Shown here: piece by piece, positions 7,212 to 15,870 of the stretch | How the letters are laid out: the number at the start of each line of letters is the position of its first letter | How positions within the stretch are numbered: the stretch's first letter is position 1 | DNA from: Amphibiibacter pelophylacis | Lineage (GTDB): Bacteria > Pseudomonadota > Gammaproteobacteria > Burkholderiales > Burkholderiaceae_C | DNA length: 64,000 bases | Assembly: GCF_037688875.1 (NCBI RefSeq) | Contig: NZ_JAWDIE010000002.1 | Location: 62,001 to 126,000, forward strand | Direction of reading: 5' to 3' | Made by a program: the position numbers and the translations under genes | The notes under the pieces: generated by a model | Told to the model about the DNA's origin: nothing | Seen by the model: only the letters and a program-made list of their open reading frames with translations | Databases searched by the model: none

Positions 7212-8888
7212 TCAGCGTGTCGCACGCGCCAGCAGCAGCACAGGCAGCAGGCCGGTGAGCACGATGGTCAGCGAGGGCAGCGCGGCTTCGGCCAGGCGCT
7301 CGTCGCTGGCCATCTGGAAGGCCTGCACCGCCAGCGTGTCGTAGCCAAAGGGGCGCAGTAGCAGCGTGGCGGGCAGCTCTTTCATCACGTCAACAAAGAC
7401 CAGCAGCGCTGCCGTGCCACTGGCGCGCATCAGCAGCGGGCGGTGGACGCGCCACCAGAGCAGCACGCCGCGCACGCCCAGCAGGCGGGCGTTGTCGTCC
7501 ATCGACGTGGGCAGACGCGCATAACCCGCCTCGATGGACTGCAGCGCCACCGAGGTGAAGCGCACCAGACAGGCGTAAACCACGCCGACCAGCGTCCCGG
7601 TGATCAGGCCCTGCAGCGGGCTGGTCGGCCAGGCCTGCTGCCACCAGCCCAGCGGCAGCAGGATGCCGACGGTAATGACCGCACCCGGCACCGCGTAGCC
7701 CAGCGCGACCGTCTGGCGCAGCACCGCCAGCGGCCAGGGCAGTCCGCCGCGCTGCGCAAAAGACAGCCACCAGGCCAGAAGCAGCGCCAGCACGGCGGCG
7801 ACCAGCGCCAGCGTCAGGCTGTTGGCCGCCGCTTGGGCGTACGGCGTCTGCCACCAGGGCGGCGCGGGTGCAGCCACCATCTGGCCGGTGGCGAAATCGT
7901 AAACCGCCGGGGCGTTGTAGTGCATCTGCCGCCAGGCCAGGCGCAGCAGCGCTGCCACGGGCAGGACAAAACCCAGCAGCAGCGGCAGGCCGCACACCGC
8001 CCAGGCCGCCAGCCGCGCACCCGCTGAGCGCAGCGGCAGTCGCGCACCTTCCAGCGTGCGCGTCTGGCCCGGCGCCGTGCTGCGCGCGCTGCCAAAGCGC
8101 AGGCGGCGCTGGGCCGATTTCTCCACCGCCACCAGCGCGGCGACGCAGACCAGCATCAGCACCGCCAGCTGCGCCGCCGTGCTGCGGTCGCCCAGCGCCA
8201 GCCAGGCGCGGTAAATGCCGGTAGTGAAAGTGTTCAGCCCGAAATAGGCGCCAACGCCGTAATCGGCCAGCGTCTCCATCAGCACCAGCACCACGCCTGC
8301 AGCCAGCGCGGGCCGGGCCAGCGGAAGCGCCACGCGCAGCACGCGCCGCGACAGCCCCGCACCCAGCAAACGCGCCGCCTGCATCAGCTGCACGCCACGC
8401 TCGGCCAGCGCCGCACGCATCAGCAGGTAAACATAGGGATAAAGGCACAGCACAAACACCGCCACCGCACCGCCCAGGCTGCGCACGTCGGGCCACAGCG
8501 CGCCCTGCAGACCCAAAGCGCTGCGCAGCGCCGTCTGCAGCGGGCCGCTGTACTGCAGCGTGTCGGTCCAGACGTAGGCCAGCACATAAGCCGGCATGGC
8601 CAGCGGCAGCAGCAGCAGCCATTCCAGCGCACGCCGCCCGGGGAACTCGAACAGCGTCACCGCCAGCGCCGCGCTGCTGCCCACCACGGCCGCGCCCGCG
8701 CCCACCCCCAGCGCCAGCCACAGCGAGCTGCTGACATAGCCCGGCAGCGTCGTGCCCAGCAGATGCCACCAGGTCTGCGCCATGCTCACGCCCGGCACAT
8801 CGGGCGTCAGCCACGCCAGCGCCAGAGCCAGCACCGGCAGCATCAGCAGCGCGCAGGCCGCAGCCAGCAGAATCTTGTTCAGGCGCAT
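7212..8888 (-). CDS. fbpB: Iron(III) ABC transporter permease (FbpB type, two permease domains)
   Basis: A 558-residue integral membrane protein with about 12 hydrophobic segments in two homologous halves, as in fused FbpB/AfuB permeases. Each half carries an EAA-type loop for docking the ATPase: around ARLLGAGLSRRVLRVALPLARPAL in the first half and ARLLGVRGVLLWWRVHRPLL in the second. It forms the membrane channel for iron delivered by the adjacent binding protein. It starts 50 bases from the divergent ATPase gene, so the two share a regulatory interval. Its end is 80 bases upstream of the fbpA start. Confidence 0.92.
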   Translation of the reverse strand: MRLNKILLAAACALLMLPVLALALAWLTPDVPGVSMAQTWWHLLGTTLPGYVSSSLWLALGVGAGAAVVGSSAALAVTLFEFPGRRALEWLLLLPLAMPAYVLAYVWTDTLQYSGPLQTALRSALGLQGALWPDVRSLGGAVAVFVLCLYPYVYLLMRAALAERGVQLMQAARLLGAGLSRRVLRVALPLARPALAAGVVLVLMETLADYGVGAYFGLNTFTTGIYRAWLALGDRSTAAQLAVLMLVCVAALVAVEKSAQRRLRFGSARSTAPGQTRTLEGARLPLRSAGARLAAWAVCGLPLLLGFVLPVAALLRLAWRQMHYNAPAVYDFATGQMVAAPAPPWWQTPYAQAAANSLTLALVAAVLALLLAWWLSFAQRGGLPWPLAVLRQTVALGYAVPGAVITVGILLPLGWWQQAWPTSPLQGLITGTLVGVVYACLVRFTSVALQSIEAGYARLPTSMDDNARLLGVRGVLLWWRVHRPLLMRASGTAALLVFVDVMKELPATLLLRPFGYDTLAVQAFQMASDERLAEAALPSLTIVLTGLLPVLLLARATR

Positions 8889-8938
8889 GAATTAGAATGA
8901 TTCCTGATTGCCACAGAATCCCGGATGATAGAAGAAAA

Positions 8939-10018
8939 ATGGGCCTGAACCTCGAATCCCTCACCATCCGCTACGGCAGCGCGCCCCCCGCCGTGCAGGG
9001 CGTTTCGCTGGCGCTCGGTGCCGGCCGCATCGCCGCGCTGATCGGGCCGTCGGGTTGCGGCAAAACGTCGCTTTTGCGCGCCGTCGCGGGCCTGGTGCCG
9101 GTGGCTGAGGGGCGCATCCGCGTGGCCGGAACCGACGTCAGCGGCGTGGCGCCCGAGCAGCGCCAGGTCGGGATGATGTTCCAGGATTACGCCCTCTTCC
9201 CGCACCTGCGGGTGGATCAGAACATCGCTTTTGGCCTGCACCGCCGCACGCGCGCCGAGCGCGAGCGCCGCGTCGCGCAGATGCTGGAGATGACCGGCCT
9301 GGCCGATCTGGCCCGCGAGCCCATCCACCAGCTCTCCGGCGGCCAGCAGCAGCGCGTGGCTCTGGCGCGGGCGCTGGCGCCACAGCCGCGCGTGATGCTG
9401 CTGGACGAGCCTTTTTCCGCGCTGGACGTCGAGCTGCGCGAGCGTCTGGCCCACGAGGTGCGCCAGATCCTGCGCCAGTCGCAGACGACCACGCTGCTGG
9501 TCACCCACGACCAGAGCGAGGCCTTTGCCCTGGCCGACGAGGTCGGCGTCATGAACGCCGGGCGGCTGGAGCAGTGGGGCGAGCCCCAGGATCTGTATCT
9601 GCAACCGGCCACACCCTTCGCCGCCGATTTTGTCGGACGCGGCACGCTGATCTCGCCCGCGCTGGGTCAGGCGCTGGGCTTTGGCCCGGGCGTGCTGCCC
9701 GAAATCGCCGCACCCGACGGCGGCCCGCCGCACTGGCTGCTGCGCCCGGCTGATCTGTGTATCGCGGACGAAGGCATCCCCCCGGGGAGCGCCGCCCGCC
9801 CGGTGCTCAGCGCCGAGCTGGTCCGCAAATCCTTCCGGGGCGCCGACTGGCTCTACACCCTGCGCCTGACTGCCCTGCCCGGTCCCCAAGGCACCGCGCC
9901 TGAAGTGCGCGTCCAGGTCCCCGCCTGGTCCCGCCACGACTGCGGCACCGCCCTGCCCCTTCGCCCCGCATTCCGCCCGCTGCACCCCGCGCCGGGGATG
10001 GATGTGCCGTCAGCGTGA
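8939..10018 (+). CDS. fbpC: Iron(III) ABC transporter ATP-binding protein (FbpC type)
   Basis: A 359-residue ABC ATPase. ATG 8939 is preferred over an upstream in-frame start at 8897 because the protein then begins MGLNLESLTIRYG, a normal ABC N-terminus. Motifs in order: Walker A GPSGCGKTS (about residue 37), Q-loop FQDYALFPHL, signature LSGGQQQRVALARAL, Walker B VMLLDEPFSALD, and H-loop VTHDQ. The C-terminal 110 residues match the accessory (TOBE-like) region of FbpC/AfuC. It is transcribed away from fbpB although the products should form one complex, an unusual split arrangement. Confidence 0.93.
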   Translation: MGLNLESLTIRYGSAPPAVQGVSLALGAGRIAALIGPSGCGKTSLLRAVAGLVPVAEGRIRVAGTDVSGVAPEQRQVGMMFQDYALFPHLRVDQNIAFGLHRRTRAERERRVAQMLEMTGLADLAREPIHQLSGGQQQRVALARALAPQPRVMLLDEPFSALDVELRERLAHEVRQILRQSQTTTLLVTHDQSEAFALADEVGVMNAGRLEQWGEPQDLYLQPATPFAADFVGRGTLISPALGQALGFGPGVLPEIAAPDGGPPHWLLRPADLCIADEGIPPGSAARPVLSAELVRKSFRGADWLYTLRLTALPGPQGTAPEVRVQVPAWSRHDCGTALPLRPAFRPLHPAPGMDVPSA

Positions 10019-10233
10019 GTGAAGGTGGAAGCCTGCTGCACAGTCCGTCCGGTCGCAGGCACCTTGTTGCTGATGCGCAGCATCTGAGTCAGCGTCTCCG
10101 AAGTGGTTGACGACGACAGATTGAGATGCGCCACCATCAAAGTAATGGCAACCGCATCATTTGGGGCATCGACATCGATGAACATTACATCCGGGCATTT
10201 GCCCCTTATCGTATTCAAAGCCTGATCCGGCAT
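10019..10233 (-). pseudogene. Possible coding remnant after the DUF4287 gene
   Basis: The interval between fbpC and the DUF4287 gene has lower G+C than its surroundings. On the minus strand it carries an open frame from ATG 10233, starting 4 bases after the DUF4287 stop. The first 65 or so residues look protein-like (IRGKCPDVMFIDVDAPNDAV, then VAHLNLSSSTTSETLTQML) before the frame runs into the antisense of fbpC. The FIDVDAP strand is reminiscent of a receiver-like fold but I cannot assign a family. It may be a decayed fragment or chance. Confidence 0.25.
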
Positions 10234-10237
10234 TCGC

Positions 10238-10465
10238 TCAGGGTTTCTTATCGGCCCCGCCCCGGGCCATGACATAGGCCACAACCGCATTCGCGTGGCC
10301 ATGCCCCAGGCCGTACTGCGTTTTCAGCCAGGCCACGCGCTCCATGTGTTTCATGTCGCCCAAGGCCGCGACGAGGCCCAGCCAGTGGCTGATGGGTTGG
10401 CCGTATGTCTTTTCGATGCTGGGGAAGTAGGACGCGGGGCCCTGGATTTTGGCTTCGGTGGGCAT
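10238..10465 (-). CDS. DUF4287-domain small protein
   Basis: A 75-residue protein: YFPSIEKTYGQPISHWLGLVAALGDMKHMERVAWLKTQYGLGHGHANAVVAYV is the DUF4287 signature, a small helical domain of unknown function found in many bacteria, alone or with DUF5655. It starts 9 bases downstream of lpxD on the same strand and is probably transcribed with it. This is where fabZ would be expected in the usual betaproteobacterial gene order. Confidence 0.85.
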   Translation of the reverse strand: MPTEAKIQGPASYFPSIEKTYGQPISHWLGLVAALGDMKHMERVAWLKTQYGLGHGHANAVVAYVMARGGADKKP

Positions 10466-10474
10466 GGCTCGCTG

Positions 10475-11596
10475 TCAGTCCGGGCCGCCGCGCTCCAGTT
10501 TGCGCACTTTGTCCCGCAGGCGGGAGAGCTGGCGCAGCGTGGCGGCGTTTTTCTCCCAGACGGCATTTTCAGCGATGGGGAAAACGCCGGTGTACACGCC
10601 GGGCTGGGTGATGGATTTGGTGACCAGGCTGGCGGCGGAAATGTGCACGCCCGGCGCCAGTTCCAGGTGACCCAGGACCATGCCCGCGCCACCGACCGTG
10701 CAGCCCGCGCCAATGCGGGCGCTGCCCGCCACGCCGACGCATCCGGCCATGGCGGCGTGGGCGCCAATGTGGACGTTGTGGCCGATCTGGACCAGGTTGT
10801 CGAGCTTGACGCCATCCTCAATCACGGTGTCGTCCAGCGCGCCCCGGTCCACGCAGGTGTTGGCGCCGATTTCGACGTCGTCACCCAGAAGCACGCCGCC
10901 GAGCTGTTCGATCTTGACCCAGCGGCCCTGCTCCGGCGCAAAGCCAAAGCCGTCGCCGCCGATCACGGCGCCGCTTTGCAGCAGGGCGCGCTGGCCCGTG
11001 CGGCAGTCCCGGGCCAGGGTGGCGCGCGGGCGCATCACGCTGTCCGCGCCCAGCACAGCGCCCGCTTCGATCACGCAGTGGCTGCCCACCCGGGCGCCCG
11101 GCCCGACCACCGCACCTGCGGCGATGTGCGCCAGCGCGTCCACCGTCACGTTCTCGCCCAGGCGCGCGCGTGCATCGACCACGGCGCTGGGATGGATGCG
11201 GCAGCTGGCGGGCGGCGACGCTTCCGGCAGTGCGGCCACCTGCTGCTCCCGCAGCGGCTGGTGGCGTTGCACCCACCACTGGGTCAGGCGGGCGTAGGAC
11301 AGATAAGGGTCAGGGCTGACCAGCACAGCGTGCACGGCCGGGTTGGCCTGCGCGCGCACGAGCTGGTCGGGCCGCACGATGAGCACGCTGGCCTGCGTGC
11401 TGTCCAGCTGCGGCGCCAGACGAGCCTGTGACAGAAAGCTGATTTGTCCGGATTTCGCCTGCGACAGGCCCGCAATGCGGTGGATGGCGGCACTGGCGTC
11501 GCCCTGAATCGGCAGGCCCAGCGCACGGGCGATCTCGCCCGCGCTGGCGTGGCCGTCCCAGGGGCGGGCCTGCGCCGCGCTCGCGCCCGCGCTCAT
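10475..11596 (-). CDS. lpxD: UDP-3-O-(3-hydroxyacyl)glucosamine N-acyltransferase
   Basis: A 373-residue lipid A biosynthesis enzyme that adds the second hydroxyacyl chain. The N-terminal uridine-binding domain covers roughly residues 15-110 (GLSQAKSGQISFLSQ). It is followed by a left-handed beta-helix of hexapeptide repeats (HPSAVVDARARLGENVTVDALAHIAAG onward). The catalytic histidine region is visible as VQIGHNVHIGAHAAMAGCVGVAGS. A short C-terminal helical tail (LRQLSRLRDKVRKLE) completes the family pattern. Its start overlaps the ompH stop by 4 bases, giving translational coupling. fabZ, lpxA and lpxB do not follow. Confidence 0.96.
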   Translation of the reverse strand: MSAGASAAQARPWDGHASAGEIARALGLPIQGDASAAIHRIAGLSQAKSGQISFLSQARLAPQLDSTQASVLIVRPDQLVRAQANPAVHAVLVSPDPYLSYARLTQWWVQRHQPLREQQVAALPEASPPASCRIHPSAVVDARARLGENVTVDALAHIAAGAVVGPGARVGSHCVIEAGAVLGADSVMRPRATLARDCRTGQRALLQSGAVIGGDGFGFAPEQGRWVKIEQLGGVLLGDDVEIGANTCVDRGALDDTVIEDGVKLDNLVQIGHNVHIGAHAAMAGCVGVAGSARIGAGCTVGGAGMVLGHLELAPGVHISAASLVTKSITQPGVYTGVFPIAENAVWEKNAATLRQLSRLRDKVRKLERGGPD

Positions 11597-12147
11597 GGCG
11601 TGGGCGGCGTGCTGCTGTTCAGCCCGTCGATGACTTTCTGGGTGACGTCGATGCGCGGGCTGACAAAGACCGCTTCCTGCAGGATCAGATCAAACTTTTC
11701 GCGGTCGAAAATGCGCTTCATGACCGCATTGGCGCGCTGAATGACGCTGGACAGCTCTTCGTTTTTGCGCTGCGCCAGATCGTCCTGGAAGGAGCGCCGC
11801 TTGACCTGGTAATCGCGGTCGTCCTGCGCCAGGCTGCGTTCGCGTCTGGCGCGATCGGCGGCGGCCAGCGTCGGGCCGTCACGGTCGAGCTGGGCGTAGG
11901 CGGTCTTGAGGCGCTCTCCCTCCTGGTCCAGCGCCTTTTCGCGGCGGGCGAATTCGCGCTCCAGGCGCTGCTGCGCCACCTTGGCGGGCTGGGCTTCGGC
12001 CAGGACGCGATCAAAATCGACAAAGCCGATCTTGATGGGGTCGGAGCTGCTGGCCGCAGCTCCCGCAGCCCCGGCCACAGCCGGAACGGCTGCCGCCGCG
12101 AGCGCCAGACCCGCTGCGACGGCATCGCGACGCGACGCGGTATCCAT
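11593..12147 (-). CDS. ompH: OmpH/Skp-family periplasmic chaperone
   Basis: A 184-residue protein with an N-terminal signal sequence (MDTASRRDAVAAGLALAAAAVPAVAGA). A long, charged, coiled-coil-prone body follows (QQRLEREFARREKALDQEGERLKTAYAQ). It begins IKIGFVDFDRVLAEA, the usual Skp beta strand. Skp trimers hold unfolded outer-membrane proteins on the way to the BAM complex. The gene starts inside the bamA stop codon (TGATG overlap) and overlaps lpxD by 4 bases, the standard bamA-ompH-lpxD order. Confidence 0.93.
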   Translation of the reverse strand: MDTASRRDAVAAGLALAAAAVPAVAGAAGAAASSSDPIKIGFVDFDRVLAEAQPAKVAQQRLEREFARREKALDQEGERLKTAYAQLDRDGPTLAAADRARRERSLAQDDRDYQVKRRSFQDDLAQRKNEELSSVIQRANAVMKRIFDREKFDLILQEAVFVSPRIDVTQKVIDGLNSSTPPTP

Positions 12148-14441
12148 CAGAAGGCCGTCCCGATCTGGAACTGGAACTTCTGGATGCGGTCGCCCTGCAG
12201 CGAGCGCAGCGGGCGGCCGTAGCTCAGGCTCAGCGGTCCGACAGGCGACAGCCAGCTCAGGCCCACGCCGGCCGAGGCGCGCACGGTGGCGGTCGTGATG
12301 GGCTCGTCAGCGCCCCAGACGTTGCCCGCGTCCATGAAACCAAAGAAGCGCAGCGTGCGGTCGCGGCCGGTGCCCGGCACCGGCACGTACAGCTCGGCGT
12401 TGACGTTGGCGCTGCGCGTACCGCCCAGGTAAACGCCAGTCGGATCGACACGGCCCAGCGAGCCCTGGTCAAAGGCACGCACCGAGCCCAGACCGCCGCC
12501 AAAGAAGTTCTTGAAGAAGGGGTACGGGCTGCCGCCCAGGCCCTTGCCGTAGCCCAGTTCGGCGTTCAGGCCCAGGCTCATGCCAGCCGGGAGTTCGGCG
12601 TACTGCTGCGCCTGCGCGTTCAGGCGGGCGTAGCGCGAGGCCGAGAAGGGGCTCAGCTCCAGGTTCAGGCGCTGGTAGGAGCCCGAGGTGGGCGCCAGCG
12701 CGCTGTTGCGCTGGTCGCGCTCCCAGCCCAGCGTCAGCGGTATGGCGGTGCTGCGGCGGCCGTACTGCAGCGCGTACTGCTGGTAAGCCAGTGGCAGCGT
12801 GTCGGAAGTGCCGATGATGTTCTGCTCGGCGCCGATGCCCAGGAAAACGCGGTCGGTTTCCGACACCGGGATGCCAAAGCGCACGGCGGCGTTCAGCGTC
12901 GCCAGCTCGAAGCTGGTGGCGGTGCTGTTGAAGGGCCGCGAGGTGCGGTAGCCCACGTCCAGCGAGCGCGAAATGCCCGATTGCGTGAAGTAAGGCTGGA
13001 CCAGGCGGAAGCCCAGGCTGCGCGAGTATTTGCTGGTGTTGAGTTCGGTCGAGAACAGGTTGCCCGTGCCAAACAGGTTGTCCAGCGTCAGCGAACCCTG
13101 GATGGAGAACTTCTCGGTCTGCGAGTAGCCCGCGCCCAGGTTCACGTTGCCGGTCGAGCGCTCGGTCACCGCCACGTCCAGATCGACCTGGTCGGGGTAG
13201 CCGGGAACAGGTTTGGTGTTGATGGCCACATCCGAGAAAAAGCCCAGGCGGTCGATGCGGTCGCGCGACAGGCGGATTTTTTCGGCGTCGTACCAGCCGG
13301 CTTCCAGCTGGCGCATTTCGCGGCGGATGACGCTGTCGCGCGTCTGCGCGTTGCCCGACACGTTGATGCGGCGCACATACACACGCTGGCGCGGATCGGC
13401 CCGCACGGTGAGCTGCACCAGGCCGTTGGCACGGTCCAGCTGCGGCGTGATGCTGACGTCGGCAAAGGCGTAACCGTAGCCCGAGTAGCGCTTGGCGATG
13501 GCCTCCTGGCTGGCCTTGACCTGGTCGGCGTCGTAGGTTTTGCCAGGCTGGACGGTGATCAGGCTGGCGAACTCGGCATCGCGGCCCAGAAAATCGCCCG
13601 ACAGCGCCACGCCGCTCACCGTGTAGGGGCGGCCTTCGCTGACCGTGATATTGATGTCGATGTTCTGGCGGTCGGGCGAGATGCTGACGTCCGGCGACAG
13701 CACATCAAAATCCAGATAGCCGCGGCGCAGGTAGAACTGGCGCAGCTTGTCCAGATCGGCGTCCAGCTTCTCGCGGCTGTAGCGGTCGTTCTTGCTGATC
13801 CAGCTGAACACGCCGGTGGCGCCCAGGCTCATCTCGGACAGCAGCGTGGATTCGCTGAAGGCCTTGTTGCCCGCAATGTGCAGCCGCGTGATGCGCGCAG
13901 GCCCTCCCTCGCTGACCTTGATCGCCACGCGCACGCGGTCCGGTCCGGCAGGCAGCAGGCTGGCGGTGACCTGCGCGCCGTACAGGCTGCGGCTGAGGTA
14001 CTGCTGGCGCAGTTCCTGCTCGACCCGGTCGAGCACCGCCTGGCTGACGGGCTGGCCCACGGCCAGACCCACGCTTTTCAGGGCGGGCAGCACGGTGTCC
14101 TTGGGGAATTCCTTCATGCCCTCGATGTCAATGGACGACACAAAAGGCCGCTCAGCCACCACGACCACCAGGGCGCTGCCGCGCACGTCCAGACGCACGT
14201 CGTTGAAGAGCCCGGTGGCAAAAAGCGCGCGCAGCGCGGCCGTGCCGCCGTCGTCGGTGTAGGTCTGGCCGACCTTGAAAGGCAGCGCCGCCAGCACGGT
14301 GGCCGGATCGGTGCGGGTCAGGCCCTCGACGTCGATGCGGGAGATGGCAAAGGGCTGGACGGCCGACGCCACACCGGGCAGGACGACAAAGGCACTGGCC
14401 AGCGCCACAGGCAGGGCGCGCAGGAAACGATCAGGATTCAT
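12147..14441 (-). CDS. bamA: Outer membrane protein assembly factor BamA
   Basis: A 764-residue outer-membrane insertase. ATG 14441, preceded by GGAG, is chosen over a TTG four codons upstream. The signal peptide ends near LPGVASA. Five POTRA domains follow from about residue 30 to 430, starting ISRIDVEGLTRTDPATVLAALPF. The C-terminal beta-barrel contains the conserved GGLGSVRAFDQGSLGR loop region, which corresponds to the VRGF motif (here VRAF). The chain ends in F as expected for a barrel. It lies between rseP and ompH. Confidence 0.97.
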   Translation of the reverse strand: MNPDRFLRALPVALASAFVVLPGVASAVQPFAISRIDVEGLTRTDPATVLAALPFKVGQTYTDDGGTAALRALFATGLFNDVRLDVRGSALVVVVAERPFVSSIDIEGMKEFPKDTVLPALKSVGLAVGQPVSQAVLDRVEQELRQQYLSRSLYGAQVTASLLPAGPDRVRVAIKVSEGGPARITRLHIAGNKAFSESTLLSEMSLGATGVFSWISKNDRYSREKLDADLDKLRQFYLRRGYLDFDVLSPDVSISPDRQNIDINITVSEGRPYTVSGVALSGDFLGRDAEFASLITVQPGKTYDADQVKASQEAIAKRYSGYGYAFADVSITPQLDRANGLVQLTVRADPRQRVYVRRINVSGNAQTRDSVIRREMRQLEAGWYDAEKIRLSRDRIDRLGFFSDVAINTKPVPGYPDQVDLDVAVTERSTGNVNLGAGYSQTEKFSIQGSLTLDNLFGTGNLFSTELNTSKYSRSLGFRLVQPYFTQSGISRSLDVGYRTSRPFNSTATSFELATLNAAVRFGIPVSETDRVFLGIGAEQNIIGTSDTLPLAYQQYALQYGRRSTAIPLTLGWERDQRNSALAPTSGSYQRLNLELSPFSASRYARLNAQAQQYAELPAGMSLGLNAELGYGKGLGGSPYPFFKNFFGGGLGSVRAFDQGSLGRVDPTGVYLGGTRSANVNAELYVPVPGTGRDRTLRFFGFMDAGNVWGADEPITTATVRASAGVGLSWLSPVGPLSLSYGRPLRSLQGDRIQKFQFQIGTAF

Positions 14442-14499
14442 GAAACTCCGCAAATCTGGCAGGGGAAAGGCCGGGGGCCGGGCGTGTTTGTATCACGAC

Positions 14500-15870
14500 T
14501 CAGGCGCCCATCAGCCGGGAGACATCGTTGAACAGCGCCACCGCCATCATCAGCAGCAGCACGCTGGCACCGGCTTTCTGCAGGCGCTGCTGCCACGCGT
14601 CACTGACGGGACGGCCCGCGACCGCCTCATAGGCGTAATAGACCAGGTGCCCTCCATCGAGCATCGGAAGCGGCAAAAGGTTCATCACGCCCAAGGACAC
14701 GCTGACCATGGCCATGAAGCCCAGAAAGGCCGCCGCGCCGATCATGACCGACCGCCCGGCGTAATCGGCGATGGTGACCGGGCCGCTGATATTGCGCACC
14801 GAGGCTTCGCCGGTGAGGATGCGGCCCAGCATGGTCAGCGTCATCACCGAGACATCGCGCGTGCGCTCCAGCCCTTGGGACAGCCCGCCCAGCAGGTCCT
14901 GACGCACCAGCGCCATCGCCGGGGCGGGCAGAACCACGCCCACGCGGGCGCGGCCGGTGTCCTCGTCAAAGCGGGGCTGCAGGGACAGGTCCAGCTCGCG
15001 GCCATCGCGCAGGACGCGCCACTGCATGGGGGCGCCGCCTGCTGCGGCATGGTCGGCGATGCGGCGCACCAGCGTGGCCGCATCAGGCACGGCCTCGCCA
15101 TGGGTGGCCAGCACCAGATCGCCCGCCTGCAGTCCGGCCTCGTCAGCGACGCTGCCGGGTTCGACCTCTTCCACCCGGGGCTCGGCCCAGGGGCGGCCCA
15201 GGCCCTGATCGGCCAGCCAGGCGGTGCTGACATCCGAGCTGCCGGGCGTGGGCGGAATCTGGATCTGGCGCGTCTGCGTGCTGCCCGGACGCAGCACATT
15301 GAGCCACAGCGGCTCCTGCGACAGGCTGGCCTGCGAGAAGCGCCAGCGCAGATCGGTGAAAGTGTCAATGGGCGTGGCGTCGTCGATGCTGTCGGACGTG
15401 CTGCTGGCTGAGACCACGCGGTCGCCCGCGCGCAGGCCCGCGTGGAAGGCCACCGAACTGCTGCTGGGCGCGGAGACCACGGGCAGCGCCTCGTTCTGGC
15501 CGATCCAGGCGGCGCCCGCATACAGCAGCACCGCCAGTGCGAAGTTGGCCAGCGGCCCGGCCGCCACAATGATGGCGCGCTGGCGCAGCGGGCGGTGGTT
15601 GAAGGCGCGTTCGCGCTCTTCGGGGGCGACTTCGCCCTCGCGACTGTCCAGCATGCGCACATAGCCGCCCAGCGGCAGCGCGGAGATCACGTATTCGATG
15701 GTGTCCGGGCCGCGCTGGCGCTTGAGGCGCGCGATCACCGGCCCGAAGCCCACCGAGAAGCGCAGCACGCGCACGCCGCAGGCCAGAGCAGCGCGGTAGT
15801 GGCCGTACTCGTGGACCACCACCAGCACGCCCAGTGTGAAGAGAAAAGCCAGCAGCGTGGTCAACATCAT
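14500..15870 (-). CDS. rseP: Site-2 protease RseP
   Basis: A 456-residue zinc metalloprotease that cleaves membrane-bound anti-sigma factors inside the bilayer. The zinc motif HEYGH is at residues 20-24 in the first membrane helix. A second metal ligand region is LPLPMLDGGHL near residue 400. Two PDZ domains lie between (around APSSSSVAFHAGLRAGDRV and PGSVADEAGLQAGDLV). Length fits the family (about 450). Its start overlaps the dxr stop by 4 bases. The next gene, bamA, is downstream. Confidence 0.96.
   Translation of the reverse strand: MMLTTLLAFLFTLGVLVVVHEYGHYRAALACGVRVLRFSVGFGPVIARLKRQRGPDTIEYVISALPLGGYVRMLDSREGEVAPEERERAFNHRPLRQRAIIVAAGPLANFALAVLLYAGAAWIGQNEALPVVSAPSSSSVAFHAGLRAGDRVVSASSTSDSIDDATPIDTFTDLRWRFSQASLSQEPLWLNVLRPGSTQTRQIQIPPTPGSSDVSTAWLADQGLGRPWAEPRVEEVEPGSVADEAGLQAGDLVLATHGEAVPDAATLVRRIADHAAAGGAPMQWRVLRDGRELDLSLQPRFDEDTGRARVGVVLPAPAMALVRQDLLGGLSQGLERTRDVSVMTLTMLGRILTGEASVRNISGPVTIADYAGRSVMIGAAAFLGFMAMVSVSLGVMNLLPLPMLDGGHLVYYAYEAVAGRPVSDAWQQRLQKAGASVLLLMMAVALFNDVSRLMGA

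Noticed and set aside
8889..8938. Fur box in the fbpB-fbpC interval
   Set aside because: Only GAATGATTC with poor flanks is present, too weak to annotate.
12981..14531. Long + strand open frame antisense to bamA
   Set aside because: Composition is typical of a shadow frame in high-G+C DNA (His/Ala/Gly/Arg rich), with no domain. bamA on the other strand explains the sequence fully.
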